Positions 32,532-45,106 of a stretch of DNA of 64,000 bases are shown here, in pieces. The notes under the pieces are model-generated. The model had not been told where the DNA came from. It saw nothing but the letters and a program-made list of their open reading frames with translations, and ran no database searches. A program made the translations under genes and the position numbers. The stretch lies in contig CM055101.1 in NCBI GenBank assembly GCA_029204225.1, positions 63,266,671 through 63,330,670 of the forward strand. Reading direction: 5' to 3'. The DNA is from Diphasiastrum complanatum. Taxonomy: Eukaryota > Streptophyta > Lycopodiopsida > Lycopodiales > Lycopodiaceae. Each line of letters begins with the position of its first letter. Within the stretch, counting starts at the first letter, position 1.

Positions 32532-33407
32532 GAAGTTGCATCACAACATGAGATTAGTAACAACATTTGGAGAAGTAAGAATTGTAATAGATTAAACATG
32601 AAAATTAAAAAAATGGTGAAAAAAAAAAGAAGCAACACACACACACACACACATGCCATATGTACATATATACATATAGACAATGTGCTGGATGGAGATG
32701 TTGTTTATCGGTATACTTGGATTTTGACAATCCACAAATGTGGCCCAACTATATTTTGAAAGGATCTTGGGCCAATCAATCTTGGTTTAAATTATACTCT
32801 ACAAAATGTGATTCCATTTTGCATCTAGAGTCTAGCACTCATAAATGGTGAGTTTAAATATGACCCTTTTGGACTCTAGAAATAGCCTTGCTTGTTCATC
32901 TTGGAGGCTAAACTTATTGATTGATTAGTGCTACTATGAAAGCACATTAGAGTTCTCAATATCAAAAAAACCCTTTGTAAAGATACTTTTATTTTTTTTC
33001 TTTAGTTTCGATCGTCACTAGGCCCAATCAAAATGCACAGATTTGAAATCTACGTAACGTAGTTCAAATTAACTAAAAAATAAAAATGCAATATAGAAAA
33101 CTTTGAAATTTGTGTCCGGGCAGCATGGACGTATCCCATTGGTTTCTTCTTCCTACCCGACACGTGCTAATCTGTTCGACGTCAATACCTCAAGTTAAAT
33201 TTACTTGACTATGCTGGTTAGTATAATGAAATTTTCTAACTATACTAGTTACAGTTATAGAAATATAGTATATACAGTTACATAGAATATGGTATACGTA
33301 GTAACTGTCACTATGTTGGCATTCACATTAGATTAAATGTGATACGAAAAATTGAAATTAAGTATCATATCAGAGAGATTTTTGGCCCCCAAGCTTTGAA
33401 AATAGCA

Positions 33408-34573
33408 ATGGCAAGGAGACCCAGATCTACAATCAATTCTGTGATTCTTTACAATGAGAAAGATGAAGCTGATAACTGGAAGCCAACAACATATACGAAG
33501 AACTCATGGGTATTGCTGCATCCATCATCAAAGGGCAATTTTCGACAAAAGAAAAGAGCAAAAATGACTTATAAACCTTATTGGAAAGCAAAAATTTTGG
33601 AGTTTAAGACTACCCCGGGAGGTCAATCGATATCAGAAGTTAGTGTGCAACATGTATATATGCATTCAGAAATCAAAGTACATGATATCAATCCTCATGA
33701 TCATAAAAAATGTAATTGTAAGATATCAAAACATATACACTCTACAACGATCATAGGTGATTTTCTTTATTGATGCTCTTCAGATTATGATGTAAATGCC
33801 TCAACATTGTTTTTTTCTTTCAGATTTATATCCATCATGCATAAGTGAATGGGAGCCCGCACAATCACTTGCAGGAATATTAGACGTGATTCACTCTGAT
33901 GTTGGAAAGTTGCAATACAGAGGAAGAAGTCCAAAGGGACTTGTAGATTGTGGTATCTATTTTTATGAATCTTTATATACGCCACAAACAGATGGAGGTT
34001 CTGGCAAGCTCGAAGCAATTCCATTGCCTAGTTTTCAAAGTGATGAGTGGCCTACTCCTGACAGCATTGTTTCTGAATCCTTGAGATGCAAGCTACTCAT
34101 TGATATTAGAAATGCTATGAAGATAAGCACAGGCTCGAAAATTGTTCACCTAAGTTGGTTTATCTCATTGCATAAATTTGTTGATGTGTTTGTAGGACAC
34201 CAACTTTATTTGTTTGCAAGGATTTATCAGAGGAGACTTTGTCAGATCTCATGGATCAAGGCTGGGATAGTAAAACAAACAATGACATAGAATGCAGGAT
34301 TAAAAAGTCCTCAATGATCTTTTGTTATCATATCGAAAAGCAAATGCTCAGTCTCACATTTAGCTACCAGAGATACAAGAAAATTGAAGGTACATGGCTA
34401 CCACTGGATCAAGACTTTGAACTAAATGGTCACACAAACCGAATGGAGATGAGCATTATCTACAATGAGGAATATTTGACTATGGTTGAGGTGGAAGTGC
34501 ATTGGAAGCTTGATTTTATCAGAATAGAGCTCATGCTATTACAAACCAATCTACCAACATATTTCAGATTACT
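33408..34573 (+). pseudogene. Unknown multi-exon gene, paralogue 2, cut by a copia LTR
   Basis: ATG at 33,408 opens MARRPRSTINSVILYNEKDE, then YTKNSWVLLHPSSKGNFRQK, YWKAKILEFKTT and SEVSVQHVYMHSEIKVHDIN. Donor AATT^GTAAGA at ~33,718 mirrors paralogue 1; the acceptor TTTCTTTCAG at ~33,825 leads to CISEWEPAQSLAGILDVIHS and SKGLVDCG-type sequence, then LPSFQSDEWPTPDSIVSESL. A frame change near 34,195 is needed to reach CKDLSEETLSDLMDQGW, IEKQMLSLTFSYQRY and MVEVEVHWKLDFIRIEL. The gene is truncated at LPTYFRL by LTR sequence starting ~34,574, so the last exon is lost. Early 'SWVLLHP...YWKAKILEF' reads like a small beta-barrel (BAH/Tudor-like) module, unproven. Confidence 0.55.
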
Positions 34574-36175
<1,602 letters not shown>

Positions 36176-37570
36176 GAGATGGACATAGAATCCATCTGTT
36201 AGCTGACGCCATGCCCGAGGTGTCGATGCAGAACCTCTCCACTCAAAAGGGCTTCTAGAAGAAATGAAATTGAGAGCCGAGTCTGAGAGCATGAGAATTG
36301 TTAGTGCTAGGCTAAAAAAATATACAGTTGTGAGCCCCATGGTACGTCTCAAAAGATGGACAGCCATGTGGGAGCTAGCAAATTAGATTATCTCAACTTG
36401 AGTTATGTTTTTAATAAAGAGGCCTCCTATTATCAAGTAGGAAAAAGGAACTCAAATTATTATAGACTGGGATTCACTCTGTTGCAAGAGGTGGACTCCA
36501 AAATAATATGTAGTTGGGTTCTACAGCTGTTGGGTATAGATAGGGACCTCGTCCACGAGTTCTAAAGCATGTCTCATGTATTGAGATATTGTTGCTCTTT
36601 GAATTGAAGATTATTTTACTTGCATTTCCTTCCATGCTCCATCTTCATGCATTTTGTTTGGGTACTAATGTATGAATGTGCTTGTTGATGCTTTCTTTTC
36701 CTAAGGATTGGTTTGGGATTAGTTTCAGGTGGATGTGCAGGATTTGGAAATTGATCTATTATTCAACTAACTTATGATGTTTCCTAGTTTCGACTCCTTG
36801 AAGAGTTTTTGTTACAAATGTTGAGTGACAATTGTAGCAAGCACTCTACAGGATTCCCGGTTGTTTAGTTAAAGTTGTGTTGATGATTCTGTGATTTTAG
36901 TATTCTATATTCTTGGAGTAGAGTAGATTAGGAATAATCTGCAATCTGTAAAACTAAAGAAAGAACTGAAGCAGTTTGTAGAGCAGTAGGAAAGCGAGTT
37001 ATTAACAGGTCCAAAATTCAAGTTGAGCATCCATTGTCAAATAAGGATCGAAATCATGCCATAGTGTGTCATACTGACAGATGGGAAACACCACCATTAT
37101 ACTACAAACAGAACCCATGACTGAGTGTAGCTAAATCGATCTGTAGTCACGTGAGTCTTGGCTAAGCTAAAACTCTATCAGAACGGAGGATAAGCACAAC
37201 CAGAGAGGCAGATTCAGAGCAGACGTTGTAGTTGATTAGTAACATTGAGAAAGGCTCTTCTGCAAACACTGATTAGAAGCAACAAAACATTGGCTGAATC
37301 GCTGATAATTGAGATTCTGTGACAAATAGAAAGTCAGCAAACATTGGCACCCTTGCCATTGACAATCTTCTTGCTTATCGAACCATAGAACTCGTTTTTT
37401 TCTAGTCCGTTTTTCAGTTCTGCATCACTTTTGTTTGTGTTGCTTGTTGTACTCCATTCTTCATTTCTCCAAGCACATATTCAAATTTCTCAACAAGATC
37501 TCATAAAATCTTGATCTCGAATTTCCACAAAGGTTAGTGAAAACAATGTCATTGGTGGCACCATCATAAA

Positions 37571-38317
37571 TCAAAAGATAGCTTCCAAACTTTCCATCCA
37601 ACATGAAGTAGAGTAGGTGAAGATGAATATGAAACCTAATAAATCCAGCCTTCTTAAGTCCATAACAAACCTCAATAAGCTCACCAATGAGATCTCCCTT
37701 GCCTTGAAGAAATTGCCTCTCGATTTGCTCATGTAGTCTTCTCCAACCAACCTTTTGCCATCTCGATCATGAGTGATCAATTCATAATCATAGAATCCTT
37801 TGAGTTGATGAAGAGATGTGAGATCCATGCCTTGGATCTTCCCAAGAACCAATATTTCATTGCTCTTTTCTTCATAAGACTCCCTCTTAATGATTGCATC
37901 ATAAGAAGTAGAAACCTCAAAAACATTAGAAGCCATGAAAAGAATTATTAGTGCCTTCAACATATGGATGATTGAAGTACTCTCTTTTTTCAAACAAGAA
38001 CTTCTATTCAATGTTTTAGGTAATGACTCATATGATAATGATTCTTCCTCACTATCATTCACAATGACGTCATTCAAAGTACATCCTACTTTGAACGCTT
38101 CACATACGTCTCTTCTTCTTGACTTGTGATTATCTCCCTCACAAAGTCTCTTGATAGAACCATTTGATCTACTCTCTTTATGAAGACATGTGACTCCACT
38201 TGCTGAAAAAATGATTTTCTTGGACTTGTCACAAAAAAATGTAGAAGAACCACCTCCTTCATGAATGCACCCCAGCAACATCTTTTTCCATATGATCAAA
38301 GAAATCATTAGCAACAA
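37571..38317 (-). pseudogene. Unknown protein carried by the outer copia element (unit 1)
   Basis: 248 codons without copia homology: GGGSSTFFCDKSKKIIFSAS, VGCTLNDVIVNDSEEESLSY, then GFYDYELITHDRDGKRLVGE and REISLVSLLRFVMDLRRLDL to a stop at 37,571. The same protein, with a few replacements, is encoded by unit 2 (39,405-39,686 plus 39,806-40,180). A frame break separates it from the protease part at 38,259-38,747. I do not recognise it; it may be a captured host sequence. Confidence 0.4.
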
Positions 38318-39404
38318 CCTTTTTCAAGGAATAACCTTCACCTCCATTGATGAAGTTAACTCTTTCCTTACCTTTTGCATGCTTGCACTTTCCATGAAGA
38401 ACCATTGAAACACCATCATTATCTTCAAGACTAGCCAAGTTAGCACAAAGATGAACATCTCCAAGAAGCATATTAGATCTTGACCTAGATCTAGCATAAG
38501 GAAGCTTGTTATACTTTGCATAAGATCCACCAATCTTATTGATGCTAAAAGGGAACTTTGGAAAGTTGAGACCAATCTCCTTTTCGATTCCATCCTTTTC
38601 GTTAGCCATAACAAAAGCATCAGGCTTGAAAAGTCTACCTTGTCTATTGCCCCTAGCAACCAAGATTTCTTCGTTTGTAATGAAACAAGCATCACCACCA
38701 AACTTTACCATGTATCCTTTCTCTATCATTTGACCAACACTTAGCAAATTCTTTGAAAGTGAAGTGTAAAGAACACCATCAAGTCTTGTTTGGGTACTAA
38801 TGTATGAATGTGCTTGTTGATGCTTTCTTTTGGATACTAATGTATGAATGTGCTTGTTGATGCTTTCTTTTCTTAAGGATTGGTTTGGGATTAGTTTCAG
38901 GTGGATGTGCAGGATTTGGAAATTGATCTATTATTCAACTAACTTATGATGTTTCCTAGTTTCGACTCCTTGAAGAGTTTTTGTTACAAATTTTGAGTGA
39001 CAATTGTAGCAAGGCACTCTATAGGATTCCCGGTTGTTTAGTTAAAGTTGTGTTGATGATTCTGTGATTTTAGTATTCTATATTCTTGGAGTAGAGTAGA
39101 TTAGGAATAATCTGCAATCTGTAAAACTAAAGAAAGAACTGAAGCAGTTTGTAGAGCAGTAGGAAAGCGAGTTATTAACAGGTCCAAATTCATTGACAAT
39201 CTTCTTGCTTATCGAACCATAGAACTCGTTTTTTTCCAGTCCGTTTTTCAGTTCTGCATCACTTTTGTTTGTGTTGCTTGTTGTACTCCATTCTTCATTT
39301 CTCCAAGCACATATTCAAATTTCTCAACAAGATCTCATAAAATCTTGATCTCGAATTTCCACAAAGGTTAGTGAAAACAATGTCATTGGTGGCACCATCA
39401 TAAG

Positions 39405-39686
39405 TCAAAAGATAGATTCCAAACTTTCCATCCAACATGAAGTAGGGTAGGTGAAGATCAGTATGAAACCTAATAAATCCAACCTTCTTGAGTCCATAAC
39501 AAACCTCAATAAGCTCACCAATGAGATCTCCCTTGCCTTGAAGAAATTGTCTCTCGATTTGCTCATGTAGTCTTCTCCAACCAACCTTTTGCCATCTCGA
39601 TCATGAGTGATGAATTCATAATCATAGAATCCTTTGAGTTGATGAAGAGATGTGAGATCCATGCCTTGGATCTTCCCAAGAACCAA
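39405..39686 (-). pseudogene. Unknown protein, C-terminal part, unit 2 copy
   Basis: 93 codons nearly identical to residues ~155-248 of the unit 1 protein (GFYDYEFITHDRDGKRLVGE, FTYPTSCWMESLESIF). A frameshift near 39,750 separates it from the upstream part. Confidence 0.45.
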
Positions 39687-39805
39687 TCTTCCATTGCTCT
39701 TTCCTTCATAAGACTCCCTCTTAATGATTGCATCATAAGAAGTAGAAACCTCAAAACATTAGAAGCCATGAAAAATATGATTAGTACCTTCAACATAACG
39801 ATGAT

Positions 39806-40960
39806 TTAAGTACTCTCTTTTTTCAAACAAGAACTTTTACTCAATGTTTTAGGTAATGACTCACATGATAATGATTCTTTCTCACTATCATTCACAATGA
39901 CATCATTCAAAGTACATCCTACTTTGAACTCTTCACATACTTCTCTTCTTCCTGACTTGTGAATATCTCCCTCACTAAGTCTCTTGATAGAACCATTTGA
40001 TCTACTCTCTTTATGAAGACATGTGACTCCACTTGCTGGAAAAATGACTTTCTTGGACTCATCACAAAAGAATGTAGAAGAACCACCTTCTTCATGCATG
40101 CACCTAGCAACATCTTTTGACATATGATCAAAGAAATCATTAACAACAATCTTTTCCAAGGAAGAACCTTCACCTCCATTGATGAAGTTAGCTCTTTCCT
40201 TACCTTTTGCATGCTTGCACTTGCCATGAAGAACCATTGAAACACCATCATTATCCTCAAGACTAGCCAAGTTAGCACAAAGATGAACATCTCCAAGAAG
40301 CATATTAGATCTTGACCTAGATCTAGCATAAGGAAGCTTGTTAGACTTTGCATAAGATCCACCAATCTTATTGATGCTAACAGGTAACTTTGGAAAGTTG
40401 AGACCAATCTCCTTTTCCATTCCATCCTTTTTGTTAGCCATAACAAAAGCATCAAGCTTGAAAAGTCTACCTTGTCTATTGCCCCTAGCAACCAAGATTT
40501 TTTCCTTTGTAATGAAACAAGCATCACCCCCAAACTTTACCATGTATTCTTTCTCTATCATTTGACCAACACTTAACAAATTCTTTGAAAGTGAAGGAAT
40601 ATAAAGAACACCATCAAGTCTTGCTTTCCTATTAGTAGAGAGACAAATAGAAATTGAACCAATACCTTCAATCACACACTCACCACCATTGGCCATGTGC
40701 ATTGCTTTCTTGGCTCCATCATAAGTGACCAAAGAAGTAAAGAACTCCTTGTGACTAGTCATGTGTGAACTAGCTCCACTATCGATCCACCATGAATCTT
40801 TGTCACCTTCACTTGATATTGGACTTGAAGAACACATCAAAAGAGAATCACCACCACCTAGATCCTCATCATTAGTAGTAAATTTGATTTTCTTGCTACC
40901 TTCATCTCTTTTCTTCTTCAAACATTCATTTGCAAAGTGTCCTTTGATTCTACAATAAAA
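39806..40960 (-). pseudogene. Copia zinc knuckle and protease fused to unrelated sequence
   Basis: Read from the knuckle (CFYCRIKGHFANECLKKKRD, ~40,965-40,905; a TAA lies just upstream at 40,973) into SWWIDSGASSHMTSHKEFF, the aspartic protease active site (DSGA), and LSKNLLSVGQMIEKEYMVKF. After QGRLFKLDAFVMANKK the expected GAG-pre-integrase sequence is replaced by SINKIGGSYAKSNKLPYARS and then HGKCKHAKGKERANFINGGE and the unknown protein described for unit 1. The frame is open for 371 codons to 39,806. Confidence 0.65.
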
Positions 40961-41005
40961 GCATTTTAACTTTTACTTATCTTTCTTCTTGTCAAAAGAG
41001 GAAGT

Positions 41006-41655
41006 TGTGAAAGATTTCAGATCCTTAAGATCCAATCTACTTGAATGATCTTTGGTTAGAAAGAGAAATACACTACCAATTTCACCAATGTAGAAAAATC
41101 AGCATCTACACAAAATTTGAGATGCAAACACTAATAGAACTCAATCAAACTTGAATGAAATGATTATGTACTGTTGCTGTCCGTACAAAACCAGCAAGCT
41201 ACTGTATTTTACACGTGTGGATCCAAAAATAGAAAATATAGATCATTCTACACATAGAATTGCAAGCAATCACCAAGATAGTGCACCAATGGATAGTAGA
41301 ACCCAAGAGAACCATGTATAAGCATGAAATGAGATAGAGAAGAGAGAAGATTACTCTCTCCATGAGTTATATCCTTTTATAACAGGTCCAAACCCTATTT
41401 GGCCACTTGGCTTTCCCACCAAAATGCTAACCCTACCAATTTTGGGTCTAGATTCAATGTACCCAACTTATTCAAATTGAATCTACTCAAACTCGCATTC
41501 CATCTTTCCCACACTTTCAAAAAGTGTCTATTCAAATGAAATTTAGACTAATGAACTTTGAAAAGTCAACCTCTAAGTCTAAAACAAGTTTTGGCCTCAA
41601 TATGCCAAATATGAAAATATTGCAAAATGTGATGAAACTAGTTGAATCTTTCACA
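41006..41655 (-). repeat. 3' LTR of the nested element
   Basis: 650 bp, nearly identical to 45,680-46,319 (aatctacttgaatgatctttggttag; cccacactttc; ttggcctcaatatgccaaat). The few differences suggest a fairly recent insertion. Confidence 0.85.
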
Positions 41656-41935
41656 CTCCCTCTTCAACTAGTTTTAGCATAGACTTTGGTAATACTCCAA
41701 GTGAAGTCCTATGCTTCATGAACATGTCTTTTCCCAATGCTTTGGTGAAGATATCAGCTACACATTCCCTTGAAGACACATGTTGAAGCTCCACATCCTT
41801 TGCAATGACTTGCTCCCTCACAAAATGATATTGTATCTCAATATGCTTGCTCCTAGCATAGTTTTTGACAATAGAACTTTGATCCATCATAAGAATGATC
41901 TTCTTCCTAGGAATAGACCTTATTTCAATGATCAT
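41651..41935 (-). pseudogene. Copia RNase H C-terminus
   Basis: Encodes DQSSIVKNYARSKHIEIQYH, FVREQV...LQHVSSRECVADIFTKAL and LGVLPKSMLKLVEEGV, the standard end of copia RNase H, stopping right at the LTR. The upstream RNase H and polymerase parts are missing. Confidence 0.75.
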
Positions 41936-41942
41936 GTAATGC

Positions 41943-43541
41943 TCAAAATAGAAACAACCATAATTGATATAGACTATTTCTTACATCAATTTTACATGTA
42001 AAAATGTGACTAGAACATGAAGAATCAAATAGAATGTAAGTGAGATAATTCCACCATGCTTCCAACTCTGAACTCTCTGGAAAAATACAGCAAACAAACA
42101 ATAAATGTGAGTGATCAACTTTTGCTTGCATGTCTCCTCCTCCTTTGTCCTTTGTTTCCTTGTATCCACCATGATACTCCATGAATGAGCCTCCATCTTC
42201 ATCTTGCCACAAGAAACCATCAAACCTTGGAAATCCATGAGTAGGTGAGTACATAAATGATGCAAATCTAGCACCACATGACTCCATAAACCAAGTAGTT
42301 TGCACTAGTCCATCTTCAAGATTTAGTTGACACAAGAAAATGACCATGAATTCACCAAAAATTGACAATCTCCAAGTATTGGCACCAAGTAGCTCAACAC
42401 TTGAGAACTTAGCCATGGATGAGTGACATAATGAACCTCCAATAGCTTCATTTCCATCAGCAAAATCAGCCAAGCATGCTAGTACAAATCCAACATCAAA
42501 ACAATGCTCACCAATGTAGCTAGTTTTACCATATCTTGACAATTTGCACACATCCACATGAAATTGCTCAAACATGAGATAGAACAAGTAAAGTAAACTT
42601 GAACAACACTTCCTTGCTGCTCCTTTGACCTTACTTGATTCTTCAATATGCTGTAAAAACAGATCCATAACACCCTTGCCAATTACCTCTCCTTTGATGC
42701 TCTTGACTAGCTCCAAATTGCCAACTTCCCTTTTGACTAGTTGAAGCGCTTTGAGATCAACCTCTTGATCTTCAACTTGACCATCAAAGTCATTGAACAA
42801 AATTTGTTTTCCAGATCCATTACTTGATTTTATAGCAAGATAACATCCATCCACTTGCATAGCTCCATGTACACAAGAAGGTCCTCCAAAAGATGTTCCA
42901 CTCTTCATAAGAGATCGATACTCAAGATCCATTGCTTGGATCCACTCCTCTTCTTTCCTTGCTTGATCTACACTTGTAGGATCATCCAAAGAGGTTAGGA
43001 AAGCAACATAATTTCCAGAAACTACTTGCTTACCCTTTTGATCAAATGTGAGCCTTGAAGGTACTTGTCTTTCTCTTAATGTTCTCCTTGGCTTTGGACT
43101 TGATGAAGGTCCATCATCACCACCATCCAAAGTAGGATCCTTCTCATCAATATCAAGAATGTTAGAACCATCTACTTTACCATCAATCATGCTTGAAGAC
43201 ACCTTTGGAATGTTTCCCTCATCAAAAATGACATTTCTACCAACAATCACTTTGTTAGTAGAAGGAATGTAAACCTTGTAGGCTTTACTCACCTCACTAT
43301 ATCCAACAAAAATACCTCTTCTTGAAGATGGATCCTCCTTGGTCCTATCATCAAGAGTGATGTTGACATAGCATGTGCATCCAAAGGTTCTTAGAAAGTT
43401 GACACTTGGCCTCCTCTTGAATAGCATCTCAAAAGGTGTCCTTCCATCCAAAATAGCACTCGGCCACCTATTGCACAATAAATTGGCACACAACAAAGCT
43501 TGATCCCAAAATGGTTTGTCAAGATTAGCACTTAACCTCAT
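41943..43541 (-). CDS. Copia integrase C-terminus fused in frame to an unknown ~315-residue sequence
   Basis: 532 codons. Residues 1-220 are copia: MRLSANLDKPFWDQALLCAN, FGCTCYVNITLDDRTKEDPS, IFVGYSEVSKAYKVYIP and the pre-polymerase RQVPSRLTFD, ending WIQAMDLEYRSLMKSGTS. From FGGPSCVHGAMQVDGCYLAI onward nothing is copia: KREVGNLELVKSIKGEVIGK, EQFHVDVCKLSRYGKTSYIG, FGEFMVIFLCQLNLEDGL, DGFLWQDEDGGSFMEYHGGY. The fusion is open for ~315 codons where about fifteen chance stops would be expected. The foreign part is unrecognised. It may be captured host coding sequence carried as cargo. Confidence 0.6.
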   Translation of the reverse strand: MRLSANLDKPFWDQALLCANLLCNRWPSAILDGRTPFEMLFKRRPSVNFLRTFGCTCYVNITLDDRTKEDPSSRRGIFVGYSEVSKAYKVYIPSTNKVIVGRNVIFDEGNIPKVSSSMIDGKVDGSNILDIDEKDPTLDGGDDGPSSSPKPRRTLRERQVPSRLTFDQKGKQVVSGNYVAFLTSLDDPTSVDQARKEEEWIQAMDLEYRSLMKSGTSFGGPSCVHGAMQVDGCYLAIKSSNGSGKQILFNDFDGQVEDQEVDLKALQLVKREVGNLELVKSIKGEVIGKGVMDLFLQHIEESSKVKGAARKCCSSLLYLFYLMFEQFHVDVCKLSRYGKTSYIGEHCFDVGFVLACLADFADGNEAIGGSLCHSSMAKFSSVELLGANTWRLSIFGEFMVIFLCQLNLEDGLVQTTWFMESCGARFASFMYSPTHGFPRFDGFLWQDEDGGSFMEYHGGYKETKDKGGGDMQAKVDHSHLLFVCCIFPESSELEAWWNYLTYILFDSSCSSHIFTCKIDVRNSLYQLWLFLF

Positions 43542-43559
43542 AGCTTTAGCACTTTCACA

Positions 43560-44177
43560 TCAAGTTCTATTCTTCCTTTCATCCACTCCATTTTGTTGTG
43601 GGGTCCTTGATGTTGTATACTCTCTCTTGATCCCATGCTCATCACAAAAGGCCTTGAACTTGTTAGATATGTACTCACCACCATTGTCACCTCTCAAGCA
43701 CTTGATCTTTGTGGAGAATTGATTCTCCCTTGCATTCTTGAACTTGACAAAGACATCATACACTTCATCCTTGCTCTTTAGTAGATAGATCCAACAAAAT
43801 CTACTAAAATCATCAATGAATGTTACATACATCTTAGCTCCACTATTGCTAATTGTAGTAAATCCATGAATATCCGAATGTACAAGTTGAAAAGGCTTTG
43901 TAGATCTAGAAATAGATCTAGTATAAGGTAGTCTATGTGACTTAGACAAAGCACAAGACTCGCAAACATGCTTGTCATTACTTAAGGAACTTGGAAGACC
44001 AATCACAACCTTCTTCCTTGCCATTACCTCCAATGACTTGAAGTTGAGGTGTCCCATCCTTTTGTGCCAAACCTCTTGAATAGAAATTTGCTCCCTTGCA
44101 ACACATCCAACTTGGTTAGCAATAACACAAGCATCAAGTTTGAACAACTTCCCTTGTCTTTTACCTTTTCCAATCAA
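43560..44177 (-). CDS. Copia GAG-pre-integrase and integrase core
   Basis: 206 codons. The HHCC zinc domain is VWHKRMGHLN ... CESCALSK. The catalytic triad is present: D in LVHSDIHG, D in LRGDNGGEYISNKF, E in QQNGVDERKNR. A stop at 43,560 (after RKNRT) separates it from the continuation at 43,541. Integrase joins element cDNA to host DNA. The frame starts abruptly because the segment between protease (44,200) and 44,177 is deleted. Confidence 0.85.
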   Translation of the reverse strand: MIGKGKRQGKLFKLDACVIANQVGCVAREQISIQEVWHKRMGHLNFKSLEVMARKKVVIGLPSSLSNDKHVCESCALSKSHRLPYTRSISRSTKPFQLVHSDIHGFTTISNSGAKMYVTFIDDFSRFCWIYLLKSKDEVYDVFVKFKNARENQFSTKIKCLRGDNGGEYISNKFKAFCDEHGIKREYTTSRTPQQNGVDERKNRT

Positions 44178-45106
44178 GACATCCTTCCACTATCAATCCA
44201 CCAAGGATCTAGATCTCCATCATTAGCAAGCATACATGAAGACATCACAAAAGCATCATCATTTGCATCTTGCACATCCAAACCATCCTCATCAAGAGTA
44301 AGATTACCTTGCTTGTCTCCTTGATCTCTCTTCTTCTTGTAGCACTCACTTGCAAAGTGTCCTTTGATGCCACAATAGAAGCATTTGAGCTTTGATCTAT
44401 CCTTCTTTTTGCCACTTGAAGAAGCATTCACTTGATCTTGCCCTTTAGACCACTTGCTTTTGGTTTTGCCCTTGAATTTGCCCTTTGTGAACATAGCATC
44501 CTCTTGAAGTGTCGATGTAGATCCACCTCTTGCTTGAAGCCTATATTCCTCATTGATCAAGATCTCTTGAAGATCCATCAAACTTGGCAAAGTCTTTTGA
44601 ATAGCAATACTTTGAACAATGTTAGCATGAGCATCCAACAAGCCATTAAGAATCACTTGAATAAGTTCTCCTTCCTTAATGCTTTCATCTATGCAAGCTA
44701 ACTCATCATTCAATGCTTTCATTCTCAAAACAAAAGTACTTGGACTTTCTTCATTATTTTGCAAACAAGAAAAGATTTGCCTTCTTAGAGTCAACACTCT
44801 AGAAGTAGACTTGGATTCATAAAGCTACTTCAATGAATTCCAAGCTTCCAAAGATGATGTGCACTTACCAACTTCCTTGAGAAGTTCATTGGTAGCATTC
44901 ATCTTTATCATGTGTAGAGCCTTCTTGGCTCTCTTGTCATACATCACTTGATCTTGTTGTGTTGTTGGTCTCTCCTTTAAACCTACAACAATATCCAAAA
45001 CATAATTCATCTCAAGAAGTGACTCCATCCTCACTTTCCATAATGAATAGTTACTTGAGGTAAGCCTATCATTGGCTTCCAACATGACTCCAATTGAGGT
45101 TGCCAT
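44174..45106 (-). pseudogene. Copia gag and start of protease
   Basis: MATSIGVMLEANDRLTSSNY starts at 45,106. A TAG at 44,825 interrupts (ALK-stop-LYES), then SRVLTLRRQIF...ILNGLL and the zinc knuckle CFYCGIKGHFASECYKKKRD (complete CCHC), ending in WWIDSG, where the protease is cut off by an internal deletion. Confidence 0.85.

Larger units (their letters stand above)
36658..40612. repeat. Tandem duplication of ~2 kb
   Basis: Unit 1 (36,658-38,785) and unit 2 (38,786-40,612) are near-identical over long stretches (gtttgggtactaatgtatga ..., then the coding part ending 'accatcaagtcttg'). Unit 2 lacks about 330 bp present in unit 1 (~37,020-37,340) and has an extra ~45-bp repeat at its start. 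The junction at 38,786 joins copia protease sequence directly to the unit start. It arose inside the outer copia element. Confidence 0.85.

Noticed and set aside
40371-44701. Several plus-strand frames antisense to copia genes (e.g. 43,048-43,272, 44,049-44,324)
   Set aside because: Shadows of the minus-strand gag, protease and integrase code.
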